From Megascapheus bottae (lineage: Eukaryota; Chordata; Mammalia; Rodentia; Geomyidae), in NCBI GenBank assembly GCA_024803745.1, contig JANJXV010000129.1, forward strand, positions 1,922,001 to 1,986,000: DNA of 64,000 nucleotides. Direction: 5' to 3'. The position numbers and the translations under genes were made by a program. Below the pieces are notes generated by a model. That model was given only the letters and a program-made list of their open reading frames with translations. It was not told the origin of the DNA and did no database searches. Shown here in pieces: positions 36,612 to 48,209 of the stretch. Each line of letters begins with the position of its first letter. Position 1 is the stretch's first letter.

Positions 36612-37800
36612 GTTGTAGTGTGTGGGGAGGATGATGGGGTCAAATACATTTCTTCTTAGAAATTTACCTCATCTGGTTGCCCTGGATTTTCCTGGCCTTC
36701 TTCTTAGAGAAAGTTCTGTTATACTGGATTTGTGGCTTGGCAATGATCTAGCATGTACATCTTCGAGTAAGACATCCACAACTTCCATGCCTGAGACTCG
36801 AGTTTCCTGACCTCTGGCAACAGCACAGCAACATCTTTCTTCCTCCTGAGCCACAGGCCAAGTGAGCTGGCTTGAGCTGGTTGTTAGTTACAGTGGCTTG
36901 GTTACCAGGGTTCTATATTCTGTTCCATTGTGAGGGAGGCAGGGTCACCTTTCAGGGCCCAATGACCAAAGATCCTTGCTCACAAAAGACCTCACCAAAG
37001 ACATACTGGAGGCTGAATCTCTCCTCCAATCTCACAATATACATGTGTATGTAGTATACAGCACACCTTATTTGTCCAATCCCAATGTCTTCCACTAGGC
37101 CCAACTACCAGTCTGGTCTCAGGCTCAAGGAGCCTTTCTTAGGTAAGATCCAAACTTAAGGGTCAATATTGCCCTCATCCTTTACAAAACATTTGCTTCA
37201 CAGTGCATTCTCTACCTGCATTTTGCCCATTGTCGAATTTTTTTTGTTTTTCCTAGTCTTGGGACTTGACCTCAGAGTGTGAACATTGTTCTTGGGCTTT
37301 CTTTAGGCTTTAGCTGTCCCACCGAGCCACAGCACCACTGGCAGCGTTTTCTATGTATGTGGTAATGAGGAATCAAACCTGAGGCTTACTGCTTGGTAGC
37401 CAAGGACTCTACCACTAGGTCAAACACACAGGGCATCTTGCACATATTTTTGACGTCAATCTACTAGGATATTATTAGGTTTCTGTATCCTAATCAATTT
37501 TTTTCCTGATGATTAGCTTTGCTGTCATGTGTAAAAAATGCAAGAGGGAAAAACACAGAAGAATTAGTGAAATTCAAAAAAAGGATTAGACACAGTTAAG
37601 TGTTCATTCTTTGTAGGAGAAAGGATATTTGGATATGATGATGATGATGATGATGATGACTTTATAATTACTATGTCAGGGTTGAGAGTTGGGCATAGTG
37701 GTAGAGTGCTTGCCTAGCATCCATGAAGATCTGGGTTTGATTGCTCAGTACCACATAGATAGAAAATCTAGATGTGGCACTGGGGCTAAGAAAAACAGAT
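36612..37800 (+). repeat. U5 spacer with internal deletion
   Basis: 1189 bp. About 190 bp are missing at 37783-37788 relative to U4, removing the right half of the forward SINE and the AT-rich stretch after it; the joint reads 'ggcactggggctaagaaaaac'. The GAT repeat is short (37637-37660). The minus-strand 61-codon frame is intact at 36669-36854. Confidence 0.85.
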
Positions 37801-38360
37801 CCATCCCATGGTCCACTGTGAGGCCACTGGTTGGGCTAAGAGCTAGTCGTGCAGCAACACATAAGTTTTATTCTAATACTTTCCAAACTTTGTACTCAAA
37901 TATGCTACCTACTTACCAACTTATGTCAGTTATCCTTATGCTATAACTTTTCTTCATTACTACAATATTCTTACACTCCTACGTTAATCCTCTTGCACCT
38001 CCCCTCACCTCTCTCATTCTTTTTTTCTATCTCTGCACCTCTGCTCATCTTTCAACCCTTATACTGCACGGATCTACACTTGATGGCTGTTGAGCAATAT
38101 TGTATATGTAGGTGGTTAATTATTCCCTAGGCTCAGAGGGACTTAAAGACAATAGAGATTGGATTGAGAGGCTTATTGTTTTGGGTATAAATCGCTTATC
38201 AGTGGTTGTATTAGGCTGGTCTGTAAGTGCACAAAAAGAAAGAGTGATAATACCAATCAAAACTTGTGAACATCTAGTGTCTGCCAGCTACAGAGATCTA
38301 GGTTGGTTATATCTGAAAAACTATAATCGTATTTAGTAGTAATCTTGCTCCCATTTTCAA

Positions 38361-39543
38361 ATGGGCAGAACAAGAAACTCAAGAAAAATGTCAAATCAAG
38401 AAACAACATCCCCCACCCAATGTAAACAGACAATGGAACAGTTACTGGCAAACCTAGAGGAGAGTCTTCCAATTGCTACACAAATGCAATTGATAAACAT
38501 CATTAATGAAAAATGTGAAAATATAAAGAAAGAGATAATGGAGGAAGCCATACCTGAACAAGAGGAAAGCAAAAACAAGGTGATAAGTGAAAAAGAAGAA
38601 GCCATAAAGGAGGCCATAATAAAGTTTTTCAAAGAAAGATGGATGAATTCAAAGAATCCACAAATAAAAACGTGACCAAACTCCAGCAAATGTCCAAAGA
38701 AAATAAAGCTACTGAGCTAACCACTCAAAAGGAAATCAAGGAGATAAAGAAATCCATACATGATCTAAAACAAGGGATGCAAGGCATCAAAAGTGAGCAA
38801 TTAGAAGCAAGGGAGATGAAAAATAAAGTAGATAGCTTTGATAGCAGGTTAGACATTGCAGAGGAGAGAATTTCCGTGGCTGAAGATAATTTAGGTATTA
38901 TAAAAAACAGAAAATGAGTCAATCCAAATCTAGGAAATATGAGAGAGCGCTTCAGGAGGTCCAAGATACAATTAGGAAGCCTAATTTAAGGCTAGTTGGT
39001 ATTGAGGAGGGCGTGGAGAAAGAGGTCAATGGTATTGGAAATATACTTCAGGGAATCATCTCAGAGAATTTCCCAAATATCCAGAAGGGCAGGCCCATCC
39101 ACATACGAGAAGCTTTTAGAACCCCAAACAGACCTGACCAGAAAAGAACATCCCACCGCCACATTGTGATCCGAACTGGATCAATAGAAACGAAAGAAAA
39201 GATCCTAAAGGCAGCCAGGGAAAAGGGATCAGTAACCTATAAAGGCAAACCATTCAGAATAACCCCAGATGTCTCAGCAGAGACCATGCAAGCACGAAGT
39301 GACTGGAAGCATATATGTCATGCCCTTAAATCAAATAACTACCAACCAAGAATACTGTAGGCAGCTAAGCTCTCATTCATAACTGAGGGAACAATAAAAA
39401 CATTCCATTCCAGGGAAAAGCTGCAACAATATGTCGAAACAAAACCAACACTACAGAGAATTCTCAAAGATGCTCTATACATAGAAAACCAAAATAAATG
39501 CAATATAGGGAAAGAAATGGCACCTAAACAGCATACCGTCTAA
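38361..39543 (+). pseudogene. U5 L1 ORF1 relic
   Basis: Carries the 4-bp deletion shared by U2-U5 and the shared TAG after 'QPRIL'. A private 1-bp deletion in a G/T run at about 38624 breaks the coiled-coil half into 38361-38675 and 38639-38917. The C-terminal half is open at 38914-39360. Confidence 0.88.
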
Positions 39544-39591
39544 GGACCACAAGAACTGTCAAGACACAGGCCCTACTAAAAGCTTTTTAAA

Positions 39592-39939
39592 ATGGTGGGA
39601 ACTAATAAATATCTCTCAATCCTAACTCTCAATATCAATGGACTTAATTCTCCAATTAAATGGCATAGGCTGTCTAGTTGGATCAAAATCAAGAGCCATC
39701 GTTCTGCTGTCTTCAAGAGACACATCTTACCCAAAAACAATCATCTTTTGAAAGTGAGAGGTTGGAATAACCTCTGTCAAGCTAACTGCCCCCATAAACA
39801 GGCTGGAGTTGCCATCCTCATATCAGATACAATAGACTTCAAACTAAAATTAGTAAGAAAAGACAAAGAAGGTTACTACATACTACTAAAGGGATCTTTC
39901 CTCCAGGAAGACATAACGATCCTAAATATTTACACACCC
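39592..39939 (+). pseudogene. U5 L1 ORF2 N-terminal fragment
   Basis: Endonuclease N-terminus, starting M-V-G-T-N-K-Y-L-S-I. A private 1-bp deletion at about 39688 moves the frame early, so this copy reads through from the start codon into the frame that is open in the rest of the endonuclease. At the codon-40 position it has TGT, like U1, and not the TGA of U2-U4. At three nearby sites it also keeps the U1 base. Confidence 0.88.
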
Positions 39940-40364
39940 TTTTGAAGATTCTCAAAAGATTGAAGATTCTGCCAGTGTAAGTTAGATTCCGGCATTGATA
40001 TTAAATAATGCAATGAGTAGGGATTTATATTTGAAATATCACTGTTGACAAAATCTAACACACATTTGCTTAGTATTTGCTTTTGATTTCCCAAGAAGTA
40101 CAGTACAAGCTAACACTTGTGGCATATATCGACTGGGAGAAATGATTCAGAATATGTGACTCATTTGAACAAGAGTCAGTGAACGATACAGAAGCAGGAT
40201 ACCCATATTGTGATAATTTGTATCTTTTGCATATTTTGTGTTTGTTGTTAATTCCATTTGTAGTGTACATTTCTAGGTAAAAACTTTTTTCCAAACAATT
40301 TGTTATTTCAACCGTAAAAAAAGACATTTATATGCCTGATAAAATTCACAGAATCCAATTTTTT
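39940..40364. other. Anonymous sequence right of the array
   Basis: Unique-looking AT-rich DNA with no recognised repeat or gene. Marks the array's right flank. Confidence 0.5.
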
Positions 40365-40625
40365 CCATCTTATTTTTTGTTTTTTGGGGTTTTTTTGGTG
40401 GGTCATAGATCTTGTACTCAGCCTGGGCACTATCCCTGAGCTCTTCAGCTCCAGGCTACCACCTTACCCTGGATCCAAGCCCCACTTCCCATTTTCTAAA
40501 GGTAAATTGGAGATAAGTGTCTCAGGTCTTTTTGTGCCAGGATGGCTTTAAACCTTGATCCTCAGATCTCAGCCTCCTGAGTATCTAGGATTATAGAAGT
40601 GAGCCACCACCCCAACATGCTCAGC
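40365..40625 (-). mobile_element. Composite SINE, reverse orientation
   Basis: The reverse complement shows 'ggtggctcacttctataatcc' style modules split over the left monomer and 'agcctgggca'-like remnants, in the mirror order of the forward copies. A T-rich start (about 40365-40395) corresponds to the A-rich tail. Confidence 0.75.
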
Positions 40626-40800
40626 TTTCTGGGTTTTTTTTAAACTCGGTTTAAGCACTTTCCTTCAGCTTTCCTCAAGCCTAGTGATCTTCTACTTGAG
40701 CCACAGCACTACTTCTGGTTTTTTCTGTGTATGTGGTACTGCGGAATTGAACCTTCGTCTTCATACAAGCACTCTACAACTATGCCAAACTCCCGGCCCC
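40626..40800 (-). mobile_element. ID-like SINE, reverse orientation
   Basis: Reverse tRNA-type module ('gagccacagcactacttctgg') plus 'tgtatgtggtact' and 'tcttcatacaagcactctac' blocks, the same order as in the other reverse copies. Confidence 0.75.
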
Positions 40801-40929
40801 TCCACATTAGTTTTTATGATAGATCTATCCATGCATCCAGGATGGCTAGAAATCCTTCTTGAGTTTCCCAAGATCAGAGAGTATAGGTGTGTCCCATCCT
40901 GTGTGGCTACATAACCATTGTTTAGGGTA

Positions 40930-41445
40930 CAGTTCTCTCTTCATTCTACCCATCTAGAGCAATTTTCATCTTCCATGTATAATCATTAAACATTCAGCTC
41001 CTGTTCCTCTCTACTCCATTCTCTGGAACCATCGTGCTTTTTGGCTCTAAGGGTTTGTTGATCCTTGGAAGCTCTGGAAGGGAAAACATACCCTACCTCT
41101 TCCTTTATGACTGCTGTATTTTTAGTTTACTGTAATCAAGATTCATCTGTAAAATATAGTAAAATGTTCTTCCTTTTCAATGCATTGTTTTGCATATTTC
41201 TATCTTTGGATTATTATTAAAAGTTGTGAATGGATTCTCCACATATTTGTTCTAGTCTCTGCTTTCTCTTCCATTAGGTACAAATCTAGAAATAGAAGTG
41301 TTGGACCATATTTCTATGTAATTCTATATTTAGTACTTATTTTAGCACTCTCCACGCAATTTTTGATTGTTTTATATTCCTTGCAGAACTATTCCAAAGT
41401 TGTACTTCTTCTCACTACCTTCCCAGTAATAGTTAGAATTTGAAA
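40930..41445 (-). mobile_element. Old L1 3' region, reverse orientation (degenerate)
   Basis: The part with 'gtacaaatctagaaatagaagt' split by 'gttggaccatatttctatgtaattcta' resembles the reverse complement of an ancient mammalian L1 3' end. Heavily mutated and no reading frame remains. Assigned from general recognition only. Confidence 0.45.
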
Positions 41446-41460
41446 GTTGTTTTTTGTATG

Positions 41461-41497
41461 CGTGTGTGTGTGTGTGTGTGTGTTTGTGTGTGTGTAT
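41461..41497. repeat. (TG)n microsatellite
   Basis: TG run with a few interruptions (gcg, ttt, tat). Confidence 0.9.
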
Positions 41498-41654
41498 GTG
41501 GATCTTTTTGTTTAAAACTATATTTATATTAATATACTTAAAGTAATGATTTCATTGTAATTTTAATTTTTCTCATGACTGTTAATATTGAACTTCTTTC
41601 TACATTTTGAACTACAATTTCTATATATTCTTTTTAGAAAATCCTCTCCAATCT

Positions 41655-41840
41655 CCAATTTTTTTCCCTTTTTTTTGTGGGGTAGTGGGGAAAGTCATGG
41701 GGCTTGGACCTTGGGCCGTGAGCTCTTTAGTTTAAGGCTATTGTCCTACCCTGAGAATTGCCCCTCAGTTGTTCTGCTCACAGCTCCCTACCCCTCTTCC
41801 CATTATATACAGAACAAAGGTCATCCTCAGTCTTTTTGAA
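41655..41840 (-). mobile_element. Composite SINE remnant, reverse orientation
   Basis: Begins with a T-rich stretch, then 'gggcttggaccttgggcc' and 'gagctctttagtttaaggcta', the reverse tRNA-type module. Truncated. Confidence 0.6.
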
Positions 41841-41894
41841 AAAGTAAAACATACAGTAAATTTGTAGTATAAAACAGCAAGATATAAATTTCTT

Positions 41895-42140
41895 GCCAGG
41901 TGCAGTGAATTCTACCTGTAATCCTAGCTACTCAGATATCAGGCTGATATCTAAAGATTTGGTTCAAAGCCAGCCTGGGCATTAGAAAGTCTATGAGACT
42001 CTCATCGACAGTTAACCACTAGAATATGGGAAATGGCACTGTGGCATTATAGGTAGGGTGGTAGCCTTGAGTTGAAGAGCTCAGGAACAGTGCCCAGGAC
42101 CAGAGTTCAAGCCGTACAAATCCCCCAGCCAAAAAAAAAG
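41895..42140 (+). mobile_element. Composite SINE, forward
   Basis: Full order visible: 'ccaggtgcagtgaattc', 'taatcctagctactcag', 'agccagcctgggca', 'gttaaccactagaa', 'tggcactgtggca', 'gagttgaagagctcagg', 'agagttcaagcc', and an A-rich tail at about 42127-42148. Confidence 0.85.
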
Positions 42141-42394
42141 AAAAAATAGTTTCTTCCCCAAGTGATTATTATGCCAGACATAGAACATTAACATTGTGGG
42201 TGTACTTCACAGTATTATTACTTGATACCCTAAGATTTTGCAATATTCTCTCAGTATCAGCATATGTCATCATATAATGTAGTTCCTTTTCAATGGAATA
42301 ATTCCATTTATAACCTAAATCTACTCCCCCGACTTATTTCTGTCAATACCACAATTGCTGTACCATGATATGCCACAAGCCATTAAACATTTTA

Positions 42395-42595
42395 TGGTGG
42401 GTAATTGGAAAGGAGTCTCATGGAATTTTGTGCCAGGCTGGCTTTGAAACCATGGTCCTCAGATCTCAGTCTCCTGAGTAGCTAGGATGACAGGCGTGAG
42501 CCACCAACACGTGGCTTGCCTTTTTATTTTTTTGTGGGTCTTGGGACTTGAAGTCTGGGCCTAGGCACCATCCCTAAGCTTTTCAGGTCAATATT
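42395..42595 (-). mobile_element. Composite SINE, reverse orientation
   Basis: Contains 'tgtgccaggctggctttgaa', 'ctcagatctcagtctcctga' and 'ggcgtgagccacca' followed by the T-rich and 'gggtcttgggacttgaa' tRNA-side modules. It ends about 120 bp upstream of the KRAB exon. Confidence 0.8.
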
Positions 42596-42687
42596 TCATG
42601 TAAGTCTAAAGATTTAAGTAAAGGAATACAATTCCAACAAAAAAAGAATAAAATTCCAGACATGGTGTGTTTATAACTCAGTGCTAA

Positions 42688-43603
<916 letters not shown>

Positions 43604-43693
43604 GGCCCTGTGTTCCCAAACCTGTATTAATTGACAAGCTAGAGCACTGTGCAGAACTCTGGATAGGAAATTCCTCTGACAAGAATATCACAG
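43604..43693 (+). CDS. KRAB-B box exon
   Basis: 90 bp between 'ctaatttacag' and 'gtgagtg'. In frame with the KRAB-A exon it reads G-P-C-V-P-K-P-V-L-I-D-K-L-E-H..., then E-L-W-I, a clear KRAB-B pattern (V-P-K-P-x-L-I-x-K-L-E). The usual acidic stretch after LE is replaced by H-C-A. The box strengthens repression in family members but is not essential. Confidence 0.88.
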
Positions 43694-44336
43694 GTGAGTG
43701 AATGCATCTTCATATTCATGTTGGAGCCTGAGCCCCATTGGTAAGTTCATGTTGTGATGTACTGAGCAATAATATTTTTAGTTACCCTAAATCCTGTGTG
43801 GAACCTATGGAATTCTTTGTGAATGAATCAAGAATCATTTTCTTTTCCCAATCCTATGCTTGGTCTCAGGGCCTGAGCATGGTCCTTGGGTTTTCTCAAG
43901 GCTAGCTCTCTACTTCTGGAGTCATAGCACCACTTCTGGCTTTTTCTTTGTATGTAGTACCAAGGAACTGAACCAGGTCTTTGTGCATGCTAGCCCAAAC
44001 CCCCGGCACCAAGAATCATAGGGTGATATGATGAATTCTATGTGGCAGTAGAGTTAAAGTTAGATTTCTCTGTAGAAATCACTGTGAAACAAAATAAAAT
44101 GAGAAAGCCATGAGCCCGTGGCTCATGCCTGTAATCCTAGCTACTTAGGAGGCTGAGATCTGAGGATCAAGGTTCAAAGACTGACCTATCACAAAAACAC
44201 CTTAGACTCTTCTCTCCAATGAACCAATAGAAAATGAGAAGTGGGGTTGAGTCTAAAGACATAGGGCAGTAGCCTTGAGCTGAAGAGCTCAGGAAGAACA
44301 GCCAGGTCTAGAATTCAAGTCCCATGACTGCAAAAC

Positions 44337-44408
<72 letters not shown>

Positions 44409-44433
44409 GGGAAGAAAGAGGGAAGGAAGGAAA

Positions 44434-44491
<58 letters not shown>

Positions 44492-45740
44492 AATATCATT
44501 CTTTCATTTCTTTAAAACTAAGACTATAAATGATTGAGCAAACAAGGAATATGTCACGGCATTATTCTCTGATAAGGATAATATCTTTATGCTGGTAGGA
44601 AGAGACTGGTATTCAAAACCAGACGTTTCCACCAGAAATTGAGCCTAGTGGTAGAGTGCTTGCCTAGCATGCACAAAGACACAGGTTTTATTCCTTATTA
44701 CAACATACATAGAAAAAGCCAGAAGTAATGAATTCATTGGTAGGGTTCTAGTCTTGAGAAAACCCAAGGACAGTGGTTAGGTCCTAAGTTCAAACCCAGG
44801 AATGGAAGGAAAAAAAAACAACAAAGTTTCAATCAACATAAGAAAATTAACTAGACAATGAGCTGGGGATTTTCTGGTCTTCCATGGTTCTGAGGGACAG
44901 GAGTGTTAGAAAAGGAATTTTTATAAGACTTCAAAGGGAAAGAAATAAATTTCAAAATTCTCACAAATACCTAAATTGAGATTTTAGTGAGAAGTTGTAA
45001 CTGAAGGGATATAGATGTAAGACCTTACTCTCAAGAATCGTTCTTGCTTGGATCAAAGGCAAACAGACATATACACCAAACTTGTGGCCGCTGAATCTAG
45101 AAAAAATTCGTGTTCCTCACTTAATGGTTAATAAGCAAACAGCATTGAAACTGGCTAAGGTAATCCTATCTGCTACTCAGGACCTGAGACTCTTATCTGT
45201 AGTTAACTCTAGAAAAGAGTATGTGGGGCTGTAGCTCAAGGATAGGGGTTATAGTCTTCTGCTGAAGTGTTCAGGGACAGGGCCAAGGCCTATGAACTAC
45301 AAAAAAAAAGAAAAGAAAAGAGAAGAAAGTTTTAAAAAGATGCAAAACAGCAAAATATTTACATTATTTCTCAAAAATAAAAGAAAGGCAGCTATTCCTC
45401 AATGTATAAACAAAACAGTATTTGAAAAAAAAACAGCTGCAGGTATGCTATAGATAGTACTCAGCTTCAAACTGTAGCAATACATAGATGGGTAATTTCA
45501 ATAAATATTTCCTGTGATATAAAAAGAGAACTAAAACACAGAAAAACATTATTGGTCATTGTAAAATATCATTTTCTTAATAGGTTAGGGAGAAAACATA
45601 TTTTTCTCACAAATCAATTTCCACTTTTATATTTTAAAATATCTAACACTTAGGATGGGAAAGTAAAGTCATTATCTTTACAGTAAGGAATATTTGTATC
45701 TCATGTATGTTTGTGTCTTTTTTTCTATGACTCATTTTAG
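43694..45740 (+). other. Intron 2 of the KRAB-ZNF remnant, SINE-rich
   Basis: 2047 bp. Contains a reverse ID-like SINE (about 43850-44005), a forward composite SINE (44105-44336) ending in a long GAAA tract, a forward ID-like SINE (about 44637-44815) and a forward composite SINE remnant (about 45125-45325). The segments 44820-45120 and 45330-45700 show nothing recognised. Ends with a pyrimidine-rich tract and 'cattttag'. Confidence 0.75.
44337..44491. repeat. (GAAA)n tract from a SINE tail
   Basis: About 155 bp of GAAA repeats with a GGAA/GAGG-interrupted middle (44406-44440). It follows the composite SINE directly, so it probably grew from the SINE's A-rich tail. Confidence 0.95.
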
Positions 45741-46153
45741 ATGTCCAGGTAATGGAAAATGTGTTCAAGACTTGCCAGGAAAGTCCACATGAATGTCTTT
45801 GTGAAGTAGCAGTTGCAAGTAGTATCGAAGTGGAGGAAAACGTGAGATTTGCAACAACTTTAAATTTGAGCTCTACACATAATCCAGAGCTGATTAGTAA
45901 TAACGGTAACAACTTAGGGGTGAGGACTGAGGAGTTCATAAAGTGTCAGAACATGCTTCTGTCTCCTAAGCCTGATGAGATGCATACTGCATATAGATCT
46001 CGTATGTCTCCTGTTCTTAAAAAATCCATCGGATATTCAGAGCATTTTATTCATGATTGTGACAGTCCAAAAGATCTGCAGTATCATAATTCTGTTCTCC
46101 CTGCCCAAGAAATTCTTCAGGGAGGGAGGAAAACTGCTAAATGTACTGTGTGA
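45741..46153 (+). CDS. Linker part of the ZNF exon, in frame with KRAB
   Basis: 138 codons follow the phase-1 join, reading D-V-Q-V-M-E-N-V-F-K-T-C-Q-E..., with no stop until TGA at 46151-46153. Linkers of KRAB-ZNF proteins are poorly conserved, so identity cannot be judged. With KRAB-A (127 bp) and KRAB-B (90 bp) the joined frame would be about 210 codons plus an unknown N-terminus. The stop falls at a degenerate first finger ('KCTV' before TGA, with 'CDEKYC' next in another frame), consistent with a small deletion. Confidence 0.65.
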
Positions 46154-47217
46154 TGAAAAATATTGTACTTAACACCGACCATCACTACACATCCGAAAAT
46201 GTACACAGGAGAGACTCCTCATATATGTAGTGAATGTGAGAAATCTTTCAGTAATGAAATACGCCTTACAATACCTCAGAGCAAATATCCTGAGATATGT
46301 GATGCGTACGTCAAGTGGAAAAATTAATTTCTGAGAAGTCAGACCTGACGCTCCAACCTCGATCTCCAAGAGAAGACAAACGTTATGAATATGAGGAACG
46401 TAATAAAATTTCTGCCCAGAATTCAGCAATCAGCACACATCAGAGATCTCACACAGAAGAGAAATCTTATGAATGGGATAAATGTGGGAAGACTTTTAGA
46501 CTGAAATCATACCTCACTTTGCACCAGAGATGACACACAGAAGAGAAACCTTATGAATGTAACAAATGTGAAAAGTCTTTCACCCAGAAGATACACCTTC
46601 GAGTTCATAAAATAACACACACAGGAGAGAAATCTTATAAGTGTAATGAATGTGGAAAGTCTTTCCAAGGGAAGGGAAAACTTCGTGTTCATCAGAGAAT
46701 ACACACAGGAGTGAAACCTTATGAATGTAACCAATGTGTAAAGTCTTTCAGACAGAAATCTTCCCTCAAATTTCATCAAAGAACACACACAGGAGAGAAA
46801 CCTTATGTGTGCAACAAATGTGGAAAGACCTTCAAGTGGAAGTCATATCTTGATGGGCATAATAGAACACACACAGGAGAGAAAACTTATGCATGTAGTG
46901 AATGCGGAAAGTCTTTCAAATGGAAGGTAAAACTCCATGTTCATCAGAGAATATACTCAGGAGAAACACCTAATGAGTGTAACATATGTGAAAAGTCCTT
47001 CACACAGAAGCCAAACCTCAACATGCATAAGACAATTCAAACAGGAGAAAAACCTTATGAAGGTAACCGATGTGGAATGTCTTTCAAATGGAAGTCTTCC
47101 CTCAAATTGCATCAGAGAACACACACAGGAGAGAAACTGTACGAGTGCATCAAATGTGGTAAGACCTTCAGATGGAAGTCACATTACAGGAGGCATAACA
47201 GAATTCACACATATTAG
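46154..47217 (+). pseudogene. C2H2 zinc-finger array, broken
   Basis: A decayed lead-in (46154-46443), one finger with Cys-to-Trp (Y-E-W-D-K-C, about 46470), a TGA replacing the codon after 'LHQR' (46531-46533), then eight tandem fingers with TGEKPY-type linkers (46534-47217). Recognition positions -1/2/3/6 are: QIHV, GGKV, QSSF, WSYG, WVKV, QPNM, WSSL, WSHR. Zinc ligands are intact in fingers 1-4 and 8. Finger 5 has its last His as Tyr, finger 6 its last His as Gln, finger 7 its first Cys as Gly. The fingers are in a different frame from the linker. The repeated W-K at -1/1 in four fingers suggests internal finger duplication. Confidence 0.9.
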
Positions 47218-47956
47218 AAACCTTAGGAATATAACCAAAGTTGAAAATCTTTTGTGCAGTATTCACCCTTCAGGAAGCGTAAGAGAGTTCACACATATGA
47301 GAAGCCTTAGCAATGTAATAAATAGGAAAGACTTTTTAGTCTGTGGAAGAAAACTCAGCTTGTGTCACAGAACCAACACAAGATAAAACCCTTAATGAAT
47401 GTAGCAAATGTTCAGTCTTTTCCCCAGAAGGCACAAGTCAAGATTTATCACTAAACACCCACAGGATAGAATCCTATGAATAAAATGAAAGGGAAATTTT
47501 TTTGAAGAACTCATAGTTGAGTTTGCATGATACCACACAGACACAGGATAAAAATCGTATGAATATAAGAATATGAAAAATCCATCATGAACGTATGACT
47601 AAGTATAAAATGCACATAGGAGAGAAAAACCTTATGAATATTACAAATGTGGAAAGTGTTTGACCTGGAAGGCATACTTCTGTGTTCATCACAAACCTTA
47701 TTCCCATAGAAGAAAAGAAAACTAATGAATAGAACAAATGTGCAATGACTTTTAATCAGAAGTCACTCTTCAGTACATTTCAGAACATACACAATAGAGA
47801 AATTCTGAGTAATGAAAAACATTTAGCTATATATAGAATCTCTGTATATGGGAGCATTAGGGTAAGTCTTCTAAACAAAGTCAACCTTCAGCAAGCATTA
47901 AGAGCACTCACAGAAGAAATAATAGCATGTAGGAAAACCTTTGTCAGGAACCTCTA
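47218..47956 (+). pseudogene. Decayed further fingers downstream
   Basis: Frame-shifted finger relics continue after the TAG at 47215-47217: 'gagttcacacatatgagaagcctt', 'aacacccacaggatag', 'cacataggagagaaaaac' and 'aaatgtggaaagtgttt' style blocks recur roughly every 84 bp or so. The ancestral array was therefore longer, perhaps 15 or more fingers. Confidence 0.7.
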
Positions 47957-48129
47957 AAAGCTGACTGTGTGGCTTAGTGGTAGAGTGCTAACCTATCAAG
48001 GATGAAGGCCTGGGTTAGATTCCTCAATACTACGTGAAAAGAGCAAGCCAGAAGCAGCACTGTGGTTCAAATGGTAGAGTGCTAACCTTGAGCAAAAGTA
48101 GCTCAGTCCCTGAGTTCAAGCCTAAGGAT

Positions 48130-48130
<1 letters not shown>
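47957..48130 (+). mobile_element. Dimeric ID-like SINE
   Basis: Two tRNA-type modules: 'gactgtgtggcttagtggta' at the start and 'agcactgtggttcaaatggt' from about 48057, with 'gagttcaagcctaagga' near the end. Followed directly by a long GA tract. Confidence 0.85.

Positions 48131-48131
<1 letters not shown>

Positions 48132-48209
<78 letters not shown>

Larger units (their letters stand above)
4586..39939 (+). repeat. L1-based head-to-tail macrosatellite array
   Basis: About 35.4 kb of direct repeats. The junction 'gttgtagtgtgtgggg' recurs at 6866, 14299, 21721, 29168 ('gttgtagtg' after 'aat') and 36612, giving monomers of 7433, 7422, 7447 and 7444 bp plus partial units at each end. Each monomer contains, in order, a spacer of about 1.2-1.4 kb, a leader of about 560 bp, L1 ORF1, a short intergenic part, L1 ORF2, a 415-418 bp 3' UTR and an A-rich tail. 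The left edge lies inside ORF2 (reverse-transcriptase region) and the right edge inside the ORF2 endonuclease region. U2, U3 and U4 are the most alike by eye; U1 is clearly more diverged. Shared inactivating lesions show that spread was by duplication of DNA rather than by retrotransposition. Confidence 0.95.
37801..39939 (+). mobile_element. U5 partial L1 (leader, ORF1, start of ORF2)
   Basis: Leader 37801-38360, ORF1 38361-39543, then ORF2 from 39592. Homology stops abruptly at 39939, at the 'IYTP' block of the endonuclease. The flanking sequence 'ttttgaagattctc' is not L1. There is no 3' UTR or tail, so the edge is a breakpoint and not an L1 end. Confidence 0.9.

Noticed and set aside
44324..44515. 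Lysine/arginine/glutamate-rich ORF
   Set aside because: Translation of the GAAA microsatellite; low-complexity artefact. The same applies to 44308-44499 on the other strand.
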